64,000 bases of DNA from Haemophilus sp. C1 (GCF_001276515.1 NZ_LDVZ01000006.1:1-64000), one strand, 5' to 3'; positions 53,736 to 62,909 are shown, numbered from the stretch's first letter. Made by a program: numbers and translations. The notes: generated by a model from the letters alone, not told the origin.

Positions 53736-54816
53736 ATTTAAATTCTTTTGGATCAAAGGAATTTAACGGATCGCCACCCACTTCAGCATACGGATAACCG
53801 AAGTTATTGATTGGAGCCAGTTCTGGTTGTGGATATAAATCGAAATCACGGGCATGATTAAATCCGACCCAGTTTGCTTCCCAGTTACCAAACAAATATT
53901 TTGCTACGGCTTGTGTATCTTTATCTTCAACAGATTTTTTCTCTGCTAAACGCATTTTTGCAACGTCTGCGGAATCAACTGGTACCCATCCAAACCCTGC
54001 AAGGTAGAATTCAGCACGGCAGTGCTGACCACCACTTACGTTTGCGATGCCTTGTTCATTCGCACTACCGAAAGCACCTTTGGAATATTTACCCATTTTC
54101 TCTGCCGCACCTAAGCGAATACCAAAAATTTCACGGGCTGGGATGCCTGCCGCACGAGCAAGCGCCACAAATACAGAGTTAATATCGGTACATTTACCTT
54201 TTAATACGCCAGTGGTAAGAATTTTTTCTACATCGCCGTCACCACAACCTAATACAGAATTATCACGTTCCATATTGTTGACGATCCATTGGTGAATCAA
54301 CTCAGCTTTTTTCAATGGATTGGTTTCTTTACCTACGATTTTGTCAGCAAATTCTTTCACAATGCCATCAGTTTTAATATGTGGAGTAGCTTTTAAGTAT
54401 TCTTGTACATCTACCGAATACTGAATATCTTTTGGCGGAGTATAATTCTCTAAAGCACCTTTCACCATTGGCTCACGGTCTTTTGTTTCAATGACCATAG
54501 TGACTTTTAAATCACGCTTTTGTGCATCTTTATCCCAAGTGGCAAATAAGGTTTTCGCACCGTATTTATTGTTTTCTGTTACATAGGCATTCATGTAATT
54601 ACCTTCAAAGTGAATCGATTTCACTTGTTGGTATTCTCCATTAAATGGCAATGGAACCCATAAATTGGTTTGTCCTTGCGAGCCTTTTGGCGCAACTAAA
54701 TCGTAGGTTTGCGTGAATTCATACAGATGAGAATCAGTATTGTAGTTTGGAATGTCAGTATTGGCGTAAGCCATGGAACATGCGGAGAGCACCGCAGTGG
54801 CGATAAGTTTCTTCAT
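53710..54816 (-). CDS. Exported transglutaminase-like protein
   Basis: A 368-aa protein with a signal peptide ending near SMAYA (residue 19). It has a transglutaminase-core (papain-like) domain: the Cys in [26 protein letters not shown], then His in [17 protein letters not shown] and Asp in [10 protein letters not shown]. Function unknown; such domains act as peptidases or crosslinkers. It leads a three-gene operon with MerT-like and HMA proteins. Its promoter shares the gap with the FNR promoter and the 9-bp repeat. Confidence 0.83.
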   Translation of the reverse strand: MKKLIATAVLSACSMAYANTDIPNYNTDSHLYEFTQTYDLVAPKGSQGQTNLWVPLPFNGEYQQVKSIHFEGNYMNAYVTENNKYGAKTLFATWDKDAQKRDLKVTMVIETKDREPMVKGALENYTPPKDIQYSVDVQEYLKATPHIKTDGIVKEFADKIVGKETNPLKKAELIHQWIVNNMERDNSVLGCGDGDVEKILTTGVLKGKCTDINSVFVALARAAGIPAREIFGIRLGAAEKMGKYSKGAFGSANEQGIANVSGGQHCRAEFYLAGFGWVPVDSADVAKMRLAEKKSVEDKDTQAVAKYLFGNWEANWVGFNHARDFDLYPQPELAPINNFGYPYAEVGGDPLNSFDPKEFKYDYVSKKL

Positions 54817-54931
54817 GAAAAGATCCTTCTAGTTAGTTAACAGTTAAAACTTAACACATTAGATAAACTAATTGTGGATGGCGATATGCTAACGGATTTT
54901 TCAGGTGCTCGTCAATTGAGCAATATGAAAT

Positions 54932-54998
54932 AAATAAAATAAATAAATAAAATAAATAAAATAAATAAAATAAATAAAATAAATAAAATAAATAAAAT
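54932..54998. repeat. 9-bp tandem repeat (AAATAAAAT), six perfect copies
   Basis: Units at 54945-54998 are six perfect AAATAAAAT copies; one more copy (54932-54940) is separated by AAAT. The tract lies 40 bp upstream of a perfect FNR palindrome in the divergent intergenic region. On the minus strand it would encode repeats of three residues, with no clear gene. Confidence 0.95.
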
Positions 54999-55037
54999 GT
55001 AATACTGATCCGACCAGATTGGTGATTTATCATTTTT

Positions 55038-55051
55038 TTGATTTTTATCAA
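55038..55051 (+). promoter_or_regulatory. FNR binding site, perfect palindrome
   Basis: TTGATTTTTATCAA matches TTGAT-N4-ATCAA exactly. A -10 (TACACT, 55075-55080) gives a start near 55087, so the site would be centred near -42, a class II activator position. Anaerobic induction of the oxidoreductase operon is predicted. Confidence 0.82.
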
Positions 55052-55117
55052 CAACTATCAGAACCTTTTTTCTTTACACTGAAAAGCATCACTTCATTAT
55101 TCCGGGAGAATATGATT

Positions 55118-57538
55118 ATGGATAAAAATAATCCAAACTTTTTTGCGTTTAATCGCAGACAACTTCTTAAAACCAGTGCCGCTCTGGCTACAGTTTCTCA
55201 ATTACCCCTTCCTTTCACTTCCAAAGCTGAAACTAAACCGATTGTAGAATCCACAGAAAAAGTCGTGTGGAATACTTGTCCTGGTAACTGCCACAGTCGT
55301 TGTGCGCTTCGTTTACATGTGAAAGATAACGAAGTCTATCAAGTCGAAACAGATAATACCGGCGACGATATTTATGGCAATCACCAAGTTCGTGCTTGTT
55401 TGCGTGGACGCTCTATTCGAAGAGTTATGAATCATCCTGACCGTCTAAAATACCCCATGAAACGAATTGGCAAACGAGGAGAAGGGAAATTTAAACGTAT
55501 CAGTTGGGAAGAGGCTTATGACACGATTGCAGATAACCTTAAACATATTGTAAAGGAATACGGTAATGAAGCCGTGTATATTAATTATAGCTCCGGTGTA
55601 AGTGCAGGAAATATACTTCGTTCTGCCGCTCCCACTTCGCCCTTTGCTCGTTTGATGAATTGTTATGGCGGTTATTTAAGCTATTACGGCACTTACAGTC
55701 GTGCACAAGTTTCTATGGCTATGCCTTACACTTACGGCTCGAATGAAGGGAACGCAACATCAGATATTATCAATAGCAAACTGGTCGTGTATTTCGGTAA
55801 TAATCCGATGGAAACACGTATGAGCGGCGGGGGAATTACATATCATCTGGAGCAAGCTCGTGAAATTTCGAAAGCGAAAATGATCGTAATCGATCCTCGT
55901 TATACTGATACTGCCGCAGGGCGTGAAGATGAATGGGTGCCAATTCGTCCTGGTACCGATGCTGCATTAGTTGCGGGAATGGCATATGTGATGATTAGTG
56001 AAAATTTAATCGATCAAGCATTTTTAGATAAATATTGCGTAGGGTATGATGAAAAAACGTTGCCACCAAGCGCACCAAAGAATGCTCATTATAAAGCTTA
56101 TATTCTCGGCTATGGTGAAGATGGTGTCGCTAAAACACCAAACTGGGCTGCCAAAATTACTGGTATTCCAGAAGAAACGATTATTCGACTTGCACGTGAA
56201 ATTGCTATGACAAAACCTTGTTGTATTGTTCAAGGGTGGGGGATTCAGCGACAATCCAATGGCGAGCTCGCGGTAAGAGCGGTCGCAATGTTAGCTATTT
56301 TAACGGGTAATGTGGGCATTCATGGCGGTAATTCAGGTGCACGTGAAGACACTTACAAGATTACTAATGTCAAATTTCCAACCTTAAAAAATCCAGTGAA
56401 AACTAAAATTTCTGTGTTTATGTGGACGGATGCCATTGAAAGAGGTCCTGAAATGACCGCACTTCGAGATGGTGTTAAAGGCAAGGATAAATTGGATGTA
56501 CCTATTAAGTTTATTTGGAACTATGCGGGTAATACCATTACCAATCAACATTCTAACATCAATAAAACGCATCACATTCTACAAGACGAAAGCAAATGTG
56601 AAATGATTGTTGTGGTTGAAAATTTTATGACAGATTCAGCCAAATATGCCGATATTTTATTACCAGATTTAATGATCACTGAACAAGCCGATCTCACGCC
56701 AAATGAATATGCTGGAAATATGGGGTATTTAATTTTTGGGCAACCTGCTACTACAGCTAAATTTGAACGGAAGCCTATTTATGAAATCGCCAGTGAGATA
56801 GCAAAACGACTTGGGCAAGATGTGTATAACAAATTCACAGAAGGCAAAACACAAGAAGATTGGATTAAGTTCTTATATTCAGAAATGATGAAAAAAGATA
56901 AGGACTTACCTGATTATGAAAATATGAAGAAAATAGGTATCTTCAAAAAACGTGATCCCAAAGGGCATTTTGTTGCGTACAAAGCTTTCCGAGATGATCC
57001 TGAAAAAAATCCATTGAAAACCCCATCTGGCAAAATTGAAATCTACTCAGAAGCTTTAGCCCAAATTGCGCAAACGTGGGAATTGGAAGAGGATGAGGTG
57101 ATTCATCCATTACCAATTTATCATGCAGGTTTCAACGGTGTAGATGATCCGAAACGCAAAGATTATCCATTCCAAATGATTGGTTTCCATTACAAAGCTC
57201 GTACTCATTCTTCTTATGGTAATGTGGATATTTTAGAAGCCGCAAACCGACAAGAAATTTGGATTAACCCGATTGATGCGCAAGCTAAAAATATCCAAGA
57301 TGGTGCAATGATTCGTGTATTTAATGAAAATGGCGAAGTCCGTATTGCCGCTAAAGTTACGCCTCGCATTATGCCTGGTGTGTTAGCAATGCCACAAGGA
57401 GCATGGCATAAAGCGAATATGAATGGGGATCAAATCGACCATGGAGCTTGTATTAATACCCTCACCACGCACCGCTCTTCCCCACTGGCGAAAGGCAATC
57501 CGCAACATTCTAATTTAGTACAAATAGAAAACATTTAA
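55118..57538 (+). CDS. DMSO-reductase-family molybdoenzyme catalytic subunit, YnfE/YnfF-like paralogue
   Basis: Tat-exported Mo-bisMGD enzyme, 806 aa. Tat motif FNRRQLLKTS near residue 11-20. 4Fe-4S (FS0) ligands in NTCPGNCHSRCALR with a distal Cys in VRACLRGRS. The Mo-ligand Ser region is GGYLSYYGTYSRAQ. Blocks such as AMPYTYGSNEGNATSDI and QPATTAKFERKPIYEI, and the C-terminus NGDQIDHGACINTL, look more like E. coli YnfE/YnfF (linked to selenate reduction) than DmsA. GGGAG lies 9 nt upstream of this ATG (an ATG at 55112 is alternative). The substrate is unproven. It has no BC genes of its own; dmsB and dmsC lie after the next gene. Confidence 0.85.
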   Translation: MDKNNPNFFAFNRRQLLKTSAALATVSQLPLPFTSKAETKPIVESTEKVVWNTCPGNCHSRCALRLHVKDNEVYQVETDNTGDDIYGNHQVRACLRGRSIRRVMNHPDRLKYPMKRIGKRGEGKFKRISWEEAYDTIADNLKHIVKEYGNEAVYINYSSGVSAGNILRSAAPTSPFARLMNCYGGYLSYYGTYSRAQVSMAMPYTYGSNEGNATSDIINSKLVVYFGNNPMETRMSGGGITYHLEQAREISKAKMIVIDPRYTDTAAGREDEWVPIRPGTDAALVAGMAYVMISENLIDQAFLDKYCVGYDEKTLPPSAPKNAHYKAYILGYGEDGVAKTPNWAAKITGIPEETIIRLAREIAMTKPCCIVQGWGIQRQSNGELAVRAVAMLAILTGNVGIHGGNSGAREDTYKITNVKFPTLKNPVKTKISVFMWTDAIERGPEMTALRDGVKGKDKLDVPIKFIWNYAGNTITNQHSNINKTHHILQDESKCEMIVVVENFMTDSAKYADILLPDLMITEQADLTPNEYAGNMGYLIFGQPATTAKFERKPIYEIASEIAKRLGQDVYNKFTEGKTQEDWIKFLYSEMMKKDKDLPDYENMKKIGIFKKRDPKGHFVAYKAFRDDPEKNPLKTPSGKIEIYSEALAQIAQTWELEEDEVIHPLPIYHAGFNGVDDPKRKDYPFQMIGFHYKARTHSSYGNVDILEAANRQEIWINPIDAQAKNIQDGAMIRVFNENGEVRIAAKVTPRIMPGVLAMPQGAWHKANMNGDQIDHGACINTLTTHRSSPLAKGNPQHSNLVQIENI

Positions 57539-57560
57539 TAATAATTATCATTATTTCATA

Positions 57561-57574
57561 TTGATTTTAATCAT
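57561..57574 (+). promoter_or_regulatory. FNR-like site upstream of dmsA
   Basis: TTGATTTTAATCAT matches the FNR consensus at nine of ten positions, in the 162-bp gap between the two catalytic-subunit genes. The -10 is unclear (TATACC at 57592 or TTTAAT at 57602). This suggests the dmsA-B-C part can be induced separately from the first paralogue. Confidence 0.72.
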
Positions 57575-57610
57575 TTTTTGATTGTTTTTTGTATACCTAT
57601 TTTTAATTAT

Positions 57611-57626
57611 GTGATCTGAGTTAACA
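57611..57626 (+). promoter_or_regulatory. Weak CRP-like half site
   Basis: TGTGATCTGAGTTAAC has one good CRP half (TGTGA) but a poor second half. Listed as a low-confidence candidate near the FNR site of dmsA. Confidence 0.25.
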
Positions 57627-57700
57627 TTTTTGTACATGAAAGATGTTATTAATTAACTCATTTCAATGATTACTCAATCTGACTGTGGGGGAACGATATA

Positions 57701-60121
57701 ATGAGTAACTTTAATCAAATAAGTCGCCGAGATTTTGTTAAGGCGTCATCTGCGGGAGCTGCACTGGCAGTTTCAAATCTTACTTTACCTTTCAATGTAA
57801 TGGCTAAAGAGACACAATACCTCAATGAAAATAGTCAGGAACGTATTGTTTGGAGTGCTTGTACAGTAAACTGTGGTAGCCGTTGTCCATTACGAATGCA
57901 CGTAAAAGATAACCGAATCACTTATGTGGAAACCGATAATACGGGGACAGAAACATATAATCTTGATCATCAGGTTCGTGCTTGTCTACGTGGACGTTCT
58001 ATGCGTCGTCGGGTGTATAACCCAGACCGTTTGAAATACCCAATGAAACGTATAGGTAAACGCGGAGAAGGTAAATTCAAACGAATCAGTTGGGATGAGG
58101 CTTTAACTGAAATTGCAGACGCATTGAAACGCAATATCGAAAAATATGGTAATGAATCAATTTATTTAAACTATGGTACAGGTACGTTAGGTGGAACAAT
58201 GGCGAAATCTTGGCCACCTGCATCCACTATGATAGCTCGTTTTATGAATTGTATTGGTGGATATTTAAACCATTATGGTGATTACAGCACCGCACAAATT
58301 GCAGTCGGTTTAGATTATACCTATGGTGGTGGTTGGGCATTGGGAAATGGAATGGCTGATATTGAAAACACCAAATTAATAGTGTTATTCGGTAATAATC
58401 CTGCAGAAACTCGTATGAGTGGAGGTGGTTTAACTTATTGTATTGAACAAGCCAAAGCGCGTTCCAATGCCAAAATGATTATTATCGATCCTCGTTATAA
58501 TGATACTGGTGCAGGGCGTGAAGATGAGTGGATTCCAATTCGTCCAGGCACTGATGCAGCCCTCGTTTCGGCTCTTGCTTATGTAATGATTCAAGAAAAT
58601 CTCGTGGATCAACCTTTCTTAGATAAATATTGTGTTGGTTATGATGAAAAAACATTACCCGCTGACGCCCCTAAAAATGGTCATTATAAAGCCTATATTT
58701 TAGGTTATGGTGATGATGGTATCGCTAAAACCCCTGAATGGGCGGCTAAAATCACGGGTATTCCAGCGGAGAGAATTATTAAACTCGCACGTGAAATTGG
58801 TAGTACAAAACCTGCCTTTATTTCCCAAGGCTGGGGGCCTCAACGTCGTAGTAATGGAGAATTAATCTCTCGTGCCATTGCGATGTTACCAATCTTAACG
58901 GGTAATGTTGGAATTCACGGTGGTAACACTGGTGCACGTGAAAGTGCGTATAGCATTCCATTTGTGCGGATGCCAACGCTGAAAAATCCTGTGAAAGCAA
59001 GCATTCCAATGTTTTTATGGACAGATGCAATTATTCGTGGCACGGAAATGACCGCACTTACAGATGGTATTCGTGGTGTTGATAAATTATCGTCCCCAAT
59101 TAAAGTAATTTGGAATTACGCAAGTAACTGCTTGATTAATCAACACGCACAAATCAATCGTACTCACGATATTTTACAAGATGATACCCAATGTGAAATG
59201 ATCATTACTATTGATAATCATATGACATCTACTGCCAAATACAGTGATATTTTATTACCAGATTGTACAGCTTCAGAACAAATGGATTTCGCTTTAGATG
59301 CCTTTGTATCCAATATGGCATATGTCATTTTTGCAGATCAAGTGATCAAACCATCTTTTGAATGCAGACCTATTTACGATATGTTGAGTGATTTAGCTGA
59401 GAAAATGGGCGTAAAAGAAAAATTTACTGAAGGAAGAACACAAGAAGAATGGTTACGCCATATTTATGAGCAATCTCGAGAAAAATTACCTGAATTACCT
59501 ACTTTTGAAGAATTTAGACAACAAGGTATTTTTAAAAAGGTTGATCCTAATGGCTTTAAAGTTGCATACAAAGATTTCCGTGATAATCCAGAAGCCCATC
59601 CACTTAAAACGCCATCTGGCAAAATTGAAATTTATTCTTCTCGTCTAGCTGAAATAGCAAAAACTTGGAAATTAGCAGAAGATGAAGTAATTCATCCTTT
59701 ACCAATTCACGCCCAAAGTTTTGAACATTACGGTGATCCATTAATGGAAAAATATCCGTTACAACTAAGTGGTTTTCACTATAAAGCGAGAACCCATTCA
59801 ACTTATGGCAATGTGGATGTATTAAAAGCAGCTAATCCACAAGAAGTTTGGATGAATCCTATTGATGCAGAACCTCGTAATATTAAAAATGGCGATATGA
59901 TTCGTATCTTTAATGATCGAGGCGAAGTACGTATTAATGTAAAAATTACACCCCGTATTATTCCGGGGGTTGTGGCATTAAGCGAGGGGGCTTGGTATGC
60001 ACCAGATAAAGATCGTATCGATCATTCAGGTTGCATTAATGTACTTACGACACAACGCCCATCACCGCTTGCGAAAGGTAATCCGCAACATTCTAATTTA
60101 GTTCAAGTGGAACGTTTGTAG
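57701..60121 (+). CDS. dmsA: Anaerobic S-/N-oxide (DMSO) reductase catalytic subunit DmsA
   Basis: Mo-bisMGD catalytic subunit, 806 aa, strongly similar across its length to E. coli DmsA (814). Tat motif ISRRDFVKASS at about residues 7-17; FS0 cysteines SACTVNCGSRCPLR; Mo-Ser region LNHYGDYSTAQIA; QGWGPQRRSNGE and LLPDCTASEQMDFALDA as in DmsA. It reduces DMSO, methionine sulfoxide, TMAO or related compounds in the periplasm, taking electrons from DmsB. dmsB starts 10 bp downstream. Confidence 0.95.
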   Translation: MSNFNQISRRDFVKASSAGAALAVSNLTLPFNVMAKETQYLNENSQERIVWSACTVNCGSRCPLRMHVKDNRITYVETDNTGTETYNLDHQVRACLRGRSMRRRVYNPDRLKYPMKRIGKRGEGKFKRISWDEALTEIADALKRNIEKYGNESIYLNYGTGTLGGTMAKSWPPASTMIARFMNCIGGYLNHYGDYSTAQIAVGLDYTYGGGWALGNGMADIENTKLIVLFGNNPAETRMSGGGLTYCIEQAKARSNAKMIIIDPRYNDTGAGREDEWIPIRPGTDAALVSALAYVMIQENLVDQPFLDKYCVGYDEKTLPADAPKNGHYKAYILGYGDDGIAKTPEWAAKITGIPAERIIKLAREIGSTKPAFISQGWGPQRRSNGELISRAIAMLPILTGNVGIHGGNTGARESAYSIPFVRMPTLKNPVKASIPMFLWTDAIIRGTEMTALTDGIRGVDKLSSPIKVIWNYASNCLINQHAQINRTHDILQDDTQCEMIITIDNHMTSTAKYSDILLPDCTASEQMDFALDAFVSNMAYVIFADQVIKPSFECRPIYDMLSDLAEKMGVKEKFTEGRTQEEWLRHIYEQSREKLPELPTFEEFRQQGIFKKVDPNGFKVAYKDFRDNPEAHPLKTPSGKIEIYSSRLAEIAKTWKLAEDEVIHPLPIHAQSFEHYGDPLMEKYPLQLSGFHYKARTHSTYGNVDVLKAANPQEVWMNPIDAEPRNIKNGDMIRIFNDRGEVRINVKITPRIIPGVVALSEGAWYAPDKDRIDHSGCINVLTTQRPSPLAKGNPQHSNLVQVERL

Positions 60122-60131
60122 GGGGATAATT

Positions 60132-60749
60132 ATGGAACAATATGGTTTTTATTTTGATTCTGAACGCTGCACAGGCTGTAAAACTTGTGAATTAGCCTGT
60201 AAGGATTACAAAGATCTTAGCACAGAAGTCAATTTTCGTCGTATTTATGAATATACAGGTGGTCAGTGGAATCAACAAGCAGATGGATGCTGGCATCAAA
60301 ATATATTTGCTTATTACATGTCTATTTCTTGTAATCATTGTGCAGATCCTGCTTGTACAAAAGTTTGCCCAACTGGTGCAATGCACAAAAATGCAGATGG
60401 TTTCGTGATCGTCAATGAAGAAATTTGTATCGGTTGTCGTTATTGCCATATGGCATGTCCTTATGATGCACCGCAATATGATGCACAAAAAGGTCATATG
60501 ACAAAATGTGATGGATGTTATTCTCGCGTAAAATCAGGTCAAAAACCGATTTGTGTTGATGCCTGCCCACTACGTGCATTGGATTTCGCTCCTATTGATG
60601 AACTTCGAGCAAAATATGGCACACAAGCCTCCATCGCACCACTACCACCGGCTGATATCACTCAACCAAATTTAGTGGTAAAACCCAATAAACACGCTCG
60701 TTTAAGTGGCGATACAAGTGGGTTCTTAGGAAACCCAAGAGAGGTGTAA
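60132..60749 (+). CDS. dmsB: Anaerobic DMSO reductase Fe-S subunit DmsB
   Basis: 205 aa, the E. coli length. Four cysteine groups for four 4Fe-4S clusters: CTGCKTCELACKD, CNHCADPACTKVCP, CIGCRYCHMACP, CDGCY...CVDACP. It transfers electrons from menaquinol (through DmsC) to DmsA and is exported with DmsA by the Tat pathway. It likely serves the YnfE/F-like paralogue too. It follows dmsA and is 1 nt ahead of dmsC. Confidence 0.97.
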   Translation: MEQYGFYFDSERCTGCKTCELACKDYKDLSTEVNFRRIYEYTGGQWNQQADGCWHQNIFAYYMSISCNHCADPACTKVCPTGAMHKNADGFVIVNEEICIGCRYCHMACPYDAPQYDAQKGHMTKCDGCYSRVKSGQKPICVDACPLRALDFAPIDELRAKYGTQASIAPLPPADITQPNLVVKPNKHARLSGDTSGFLGNPREV

Positions 60750-60750
60750 G

Positions 60751-61590
60751 ATGAATACAGGATTATATGAACTGCCACTAGTATTTTTTACAGTTTTGGC
60801 ACAAAGTGCGGTCGGTGCGTGGCTTGTTTTTACTTTTGTGCTACTTGGCGAAAAAAATGAGAAAAGCTGCGCTTACATCCACAAAGCCATGTTTGTGGTG
60901 TTAGCGTGTTTAGGTTTAGGTTTTATCGCCTCAATTATGCACCTTGGTACGCCGGCTCGTGCGTTTAATTCATTAAATCGCGTAGGCGAATCCATGATGA
61001 GTAACGAAATTGCCGCAGGTGCCATTTTCTTTGCGCTTGCCGGTTTCTATTGGCTAATTGCTATCACAGGTAAAATGCCGTCGGCGCTTGGTAATTTATG
61101 GAGAATTTTAACCGCATTTGTGGGCGTGGTATTTATGTATGTGATGAATCAGGTTTATCACATCGCCAGCGTACCAACATGGAACACGCCATTAACATCT
61201 TGGGCGTTCTATCTCACTGTTGCATTAGGCGGTTTGGCGTTATCTTATGCATTATTAATGCCGAACAAACAACGCGATTATCAACTTAATCTCGTGCCAA
61301 GCCTCTTTGCCCTTGCTGTATTATTCGCAGCCGTGGTTGCAGTATATCAAGGCTTTAGCTTGCAAGGCATTCATAGTTCCATCCAAAATGCCGCCGCACT
61401 TGTGCCGGGTTACGCTATGATGACGGCTGCTCGTTTATGCTTATTAGCCATTACTGCCTTCCTTTTATTCCGTGCGAAAAATGCAGGATTATTAGCTTGC
61501 GCAGTCATTTTAACCTTAGCCGCAGAAGGCATCGGTCGTGTGTTGTTTTATGGATTACATATGACTTATGGAATGGCCATTGCAGGGTAA
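60751..61590 (+). CDS. dmsC: DMSO reductase membrane anchor DmsC
   Basis: A 279-aa quinol-oxidising membrane subunit with eight hydrophobic segments (E. coli 287). It anchors DmsAB at the periplasmic face. Recognisable: GLGFIASIMHLGTPARAFNSL with a conserved His-Gly-Pro-Arg-like region, and LNRVGESMMSNEIA. An uptake signal is in the coding sequence at about 60804. Confidence 0.93.
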   Translation: MNTGLYELPLVFFTVLAQSAVGAWLVFTFVLLGEKNEKSCAYIHKAMFVVLACLGLGFIASIMHLGTPARAFNSLNRVGESMMSNEIAAGAIFFALAGFYWLIAITGKMPSALGNLWRILTAFVGVVFMYVMNQVYHIASVPTWNTPLTSWAFYLTVALGGLALSYALLMPNKQRDYQLNLVPSLFALAVLFAAVVAVYQGFSLQGIHSSIQNAAALVPGYAMMTAARLCLLAITAFLLFRAKNAGLLACAVILTLAAEGIGRVLFYGLHMTYGMAIAG

Positions 61591-61601
61591 ATTATATGTA
61601 T

Positions 61602-61620
61602 GGGCGTATGCGATACGCCC
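61602..61620. repeat. REP-like hairpin between dmsC and dmsD
   Basis: GGGCGTAT and ATACGCCC pair over a 3-nt loop, followed by CCTACG. It resembles the widespread short repeat family with a GGGCGTAT core, but I cannot count copies here. It may attenuate or stabilise the operon mRNA. Confidence 0.45.
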
Positions 61621-61685
61621 CTACGCTGAAACCAATCCACTAAATTAATAAATACCAAAGTGCGGTGATTTTTTTCGGAGATTTT

Positions 61686-62297
61686 ATGCAAAACACCTTT
61701 CAACAGATTTCCCTTTACGGGCGCTTGCTCGGCGCGGCTTTTTATTATGAACCGAGCGATTCACGTCTTGCCGGTATTTTTGATTTTTTTCGGCAATCCA
61801 CTTGGGCGCAAGAATGGGAAATTGAATGGGATGAAAAAACTCGTGAAAAAACAACCGCACTTATTGCGCAAGGCTTAAATCAAGATCTGAACGATCAATA
61901 CCAACGCCTATTTATCGGCCCAAACGAATTGCCTGCACCGCCTTGGGGTTCTGTTTATTTAGATCCTGAATGTGTAATTTTTGGTAATTCTTTACTGGCA
62001 TTGCGTGATTTTCTCCGTTATCATCAAATTTCTTTTCAAGCCGAACAAGATGAACCGGAAGATCATATCGGATTAATGCTAATGCTGGCCGCTTATCTTG
62101 CCGAAAATCGACCGCACTTAGTGGTAGAATTTCTGCGTGAGCACTTCCTGACTTGGGCAAACCATTTTTTAATGCAGCTAGCGAACGCTGAAAATACGCC
62201 GTTCTATCAAGGGCTTGCCTTACTCACCGCACAAACCTTGCAGCAGTGGCAAGCTGATTTGCATATTGATGTGCCAAACGTTAGATTCTATCGATAA
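61686..62297 (+). CDS. dmsD: Tat-linked molybdoenzyme chaperone DmsD/TorD family
   Basis: A 203-aa cytoplasmic chaperone that binds the Tat leader of DmsA-type enzymes and assists cofactor insertion. Family motifs: LFIGPNELPAPPWGSVYLDPE and DEPEDHIGLMLMLAAYLAE. The start at 61686 is 5 nt after CGGAG; an upstream in-frame ATG at 61665 lies before it without a site. Its stop overlaps the NapF-like start (TAATG). Two different Tat leaders (two catalytic subunits) may both be clients. Confidence 0.9.
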   Translation: MQNTFQQISLYGRLLGAAFYYEPSDSRLAGIFDFFRQSTWAQEWEIEWDEKTREKTTALIAQGLNQDLNDQYQRLFIGPNELPAPPWGSVYLDPECVIFGNSLLALRDFLRYHQISFQAEQDEPEDHIGLMLMLAAYLAENRPHLVVEFLREHFLTWANHFLMQLANAENTPFYQGLALLTAQTLQQWQADLHIDVPNVRFYR

Positions 62298-62803
62298 TGA
62301 AAAACGAAGCCTATTATCAGGCTTATCTAAGCCACAACCAGATTTCCCGTCGCGGGCTATTCCGTAGTCTCTTCGCTACGGGAGAATCTGCCGTTGTGAG
62401 CGAAAAACACCTTCCCCGCCCACCTTTTGCTGCTCGAGAAGATTTATTTACCGCTGTCTGCAATGGCTGTGGCAATTGCGTTGCTGCCTGCCCGAATGGA
62501 TTAATTCGATTAGAACAAAATCAAGCCATTCTTGAAATCGACTACGCACCTTGTGATTTATGTGGAAAATGCGCCGAAGTTTGTTCCTCCAACGCGCTTC
62601 ATTCTAATTTTCCGGCAGATACATTACTTCGACCGCAATTTTCTTCAGCCTGTTTAATCCTACAAAATCAAACCTGTCCAGACTGCCAAACCGCTTGCCC
62701 ACAACAAGCGATTTCCAGCATGTTAGAGATTGATAATGAACGTTGCAACGGATGCGGAGAATGTAAAATTACCTGTTTTGTCGCAGCCATTACACTTAAA
62801 TAA
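62297..62803 (+). CDS. napF: NapF-like 4Fe-4S ferredoxin-type protein
   Basis: A 168-aa cytoplasmic protein with ferredoxin motifs: CNGCGNCVAACPNG near residue 53, CDLCGKCAEVCSSNA near 85, and CNGCGECKITCFVAA near the C-terminus, plus a CPDCQTACPQQA variant. NapF helps the Tat-exported NapA reductase acquire its cofactor or cluster. Here it is linked by TAATG to dmsD, not to nap genes, so it probably serves DmsA-type enzymes (inferred). Confidence 0.85.
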   Translation: MKNEAYYQAYLSHNQISRRGLFRSLFATGESAVVSEKHLPRPPFAAREDLFTAVCNGCGNCVAACPNGLIRLEQNQAILEIDYAPCDLCGKCAEVCSSNALHSNFPADTLLRPQFSSACLILQNQTCPDCQTACPQQAISSMLEIDNERCNGCGECKITCFVAAITLK

Positions 62804-62840
62804 AAAAACTTTATTTTCCACCGCACTTTCCTTCTAACAT

Positions 62841-62869
62841 TTGACACCCCTAGCCCTTACACCTATTAT
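62841..62869 (+). promoter_or_regulatory. Sigma-70 promoter of metH
   Basis: TTGACA (62841-62846), a 17-nt spacer, TATTAT (62864-62869). Consensus-quality. The transcript start would be near 62876, with a leader of about 34 nt. Confidence 0.8.
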
Positions 62870-62909
62870 TCCGTAGTTATTTATTTAAGATTTACGGAAC
62901 AAAATAATT

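Noticed and set aside
54851..55054. Minus-strand frame with a repeated Tyr-Leu-Phe pattern
   Set aside because: Produced by the 9-bp repeat, lacks a ribosome site and overlaps the FNR box; no family resemblance.
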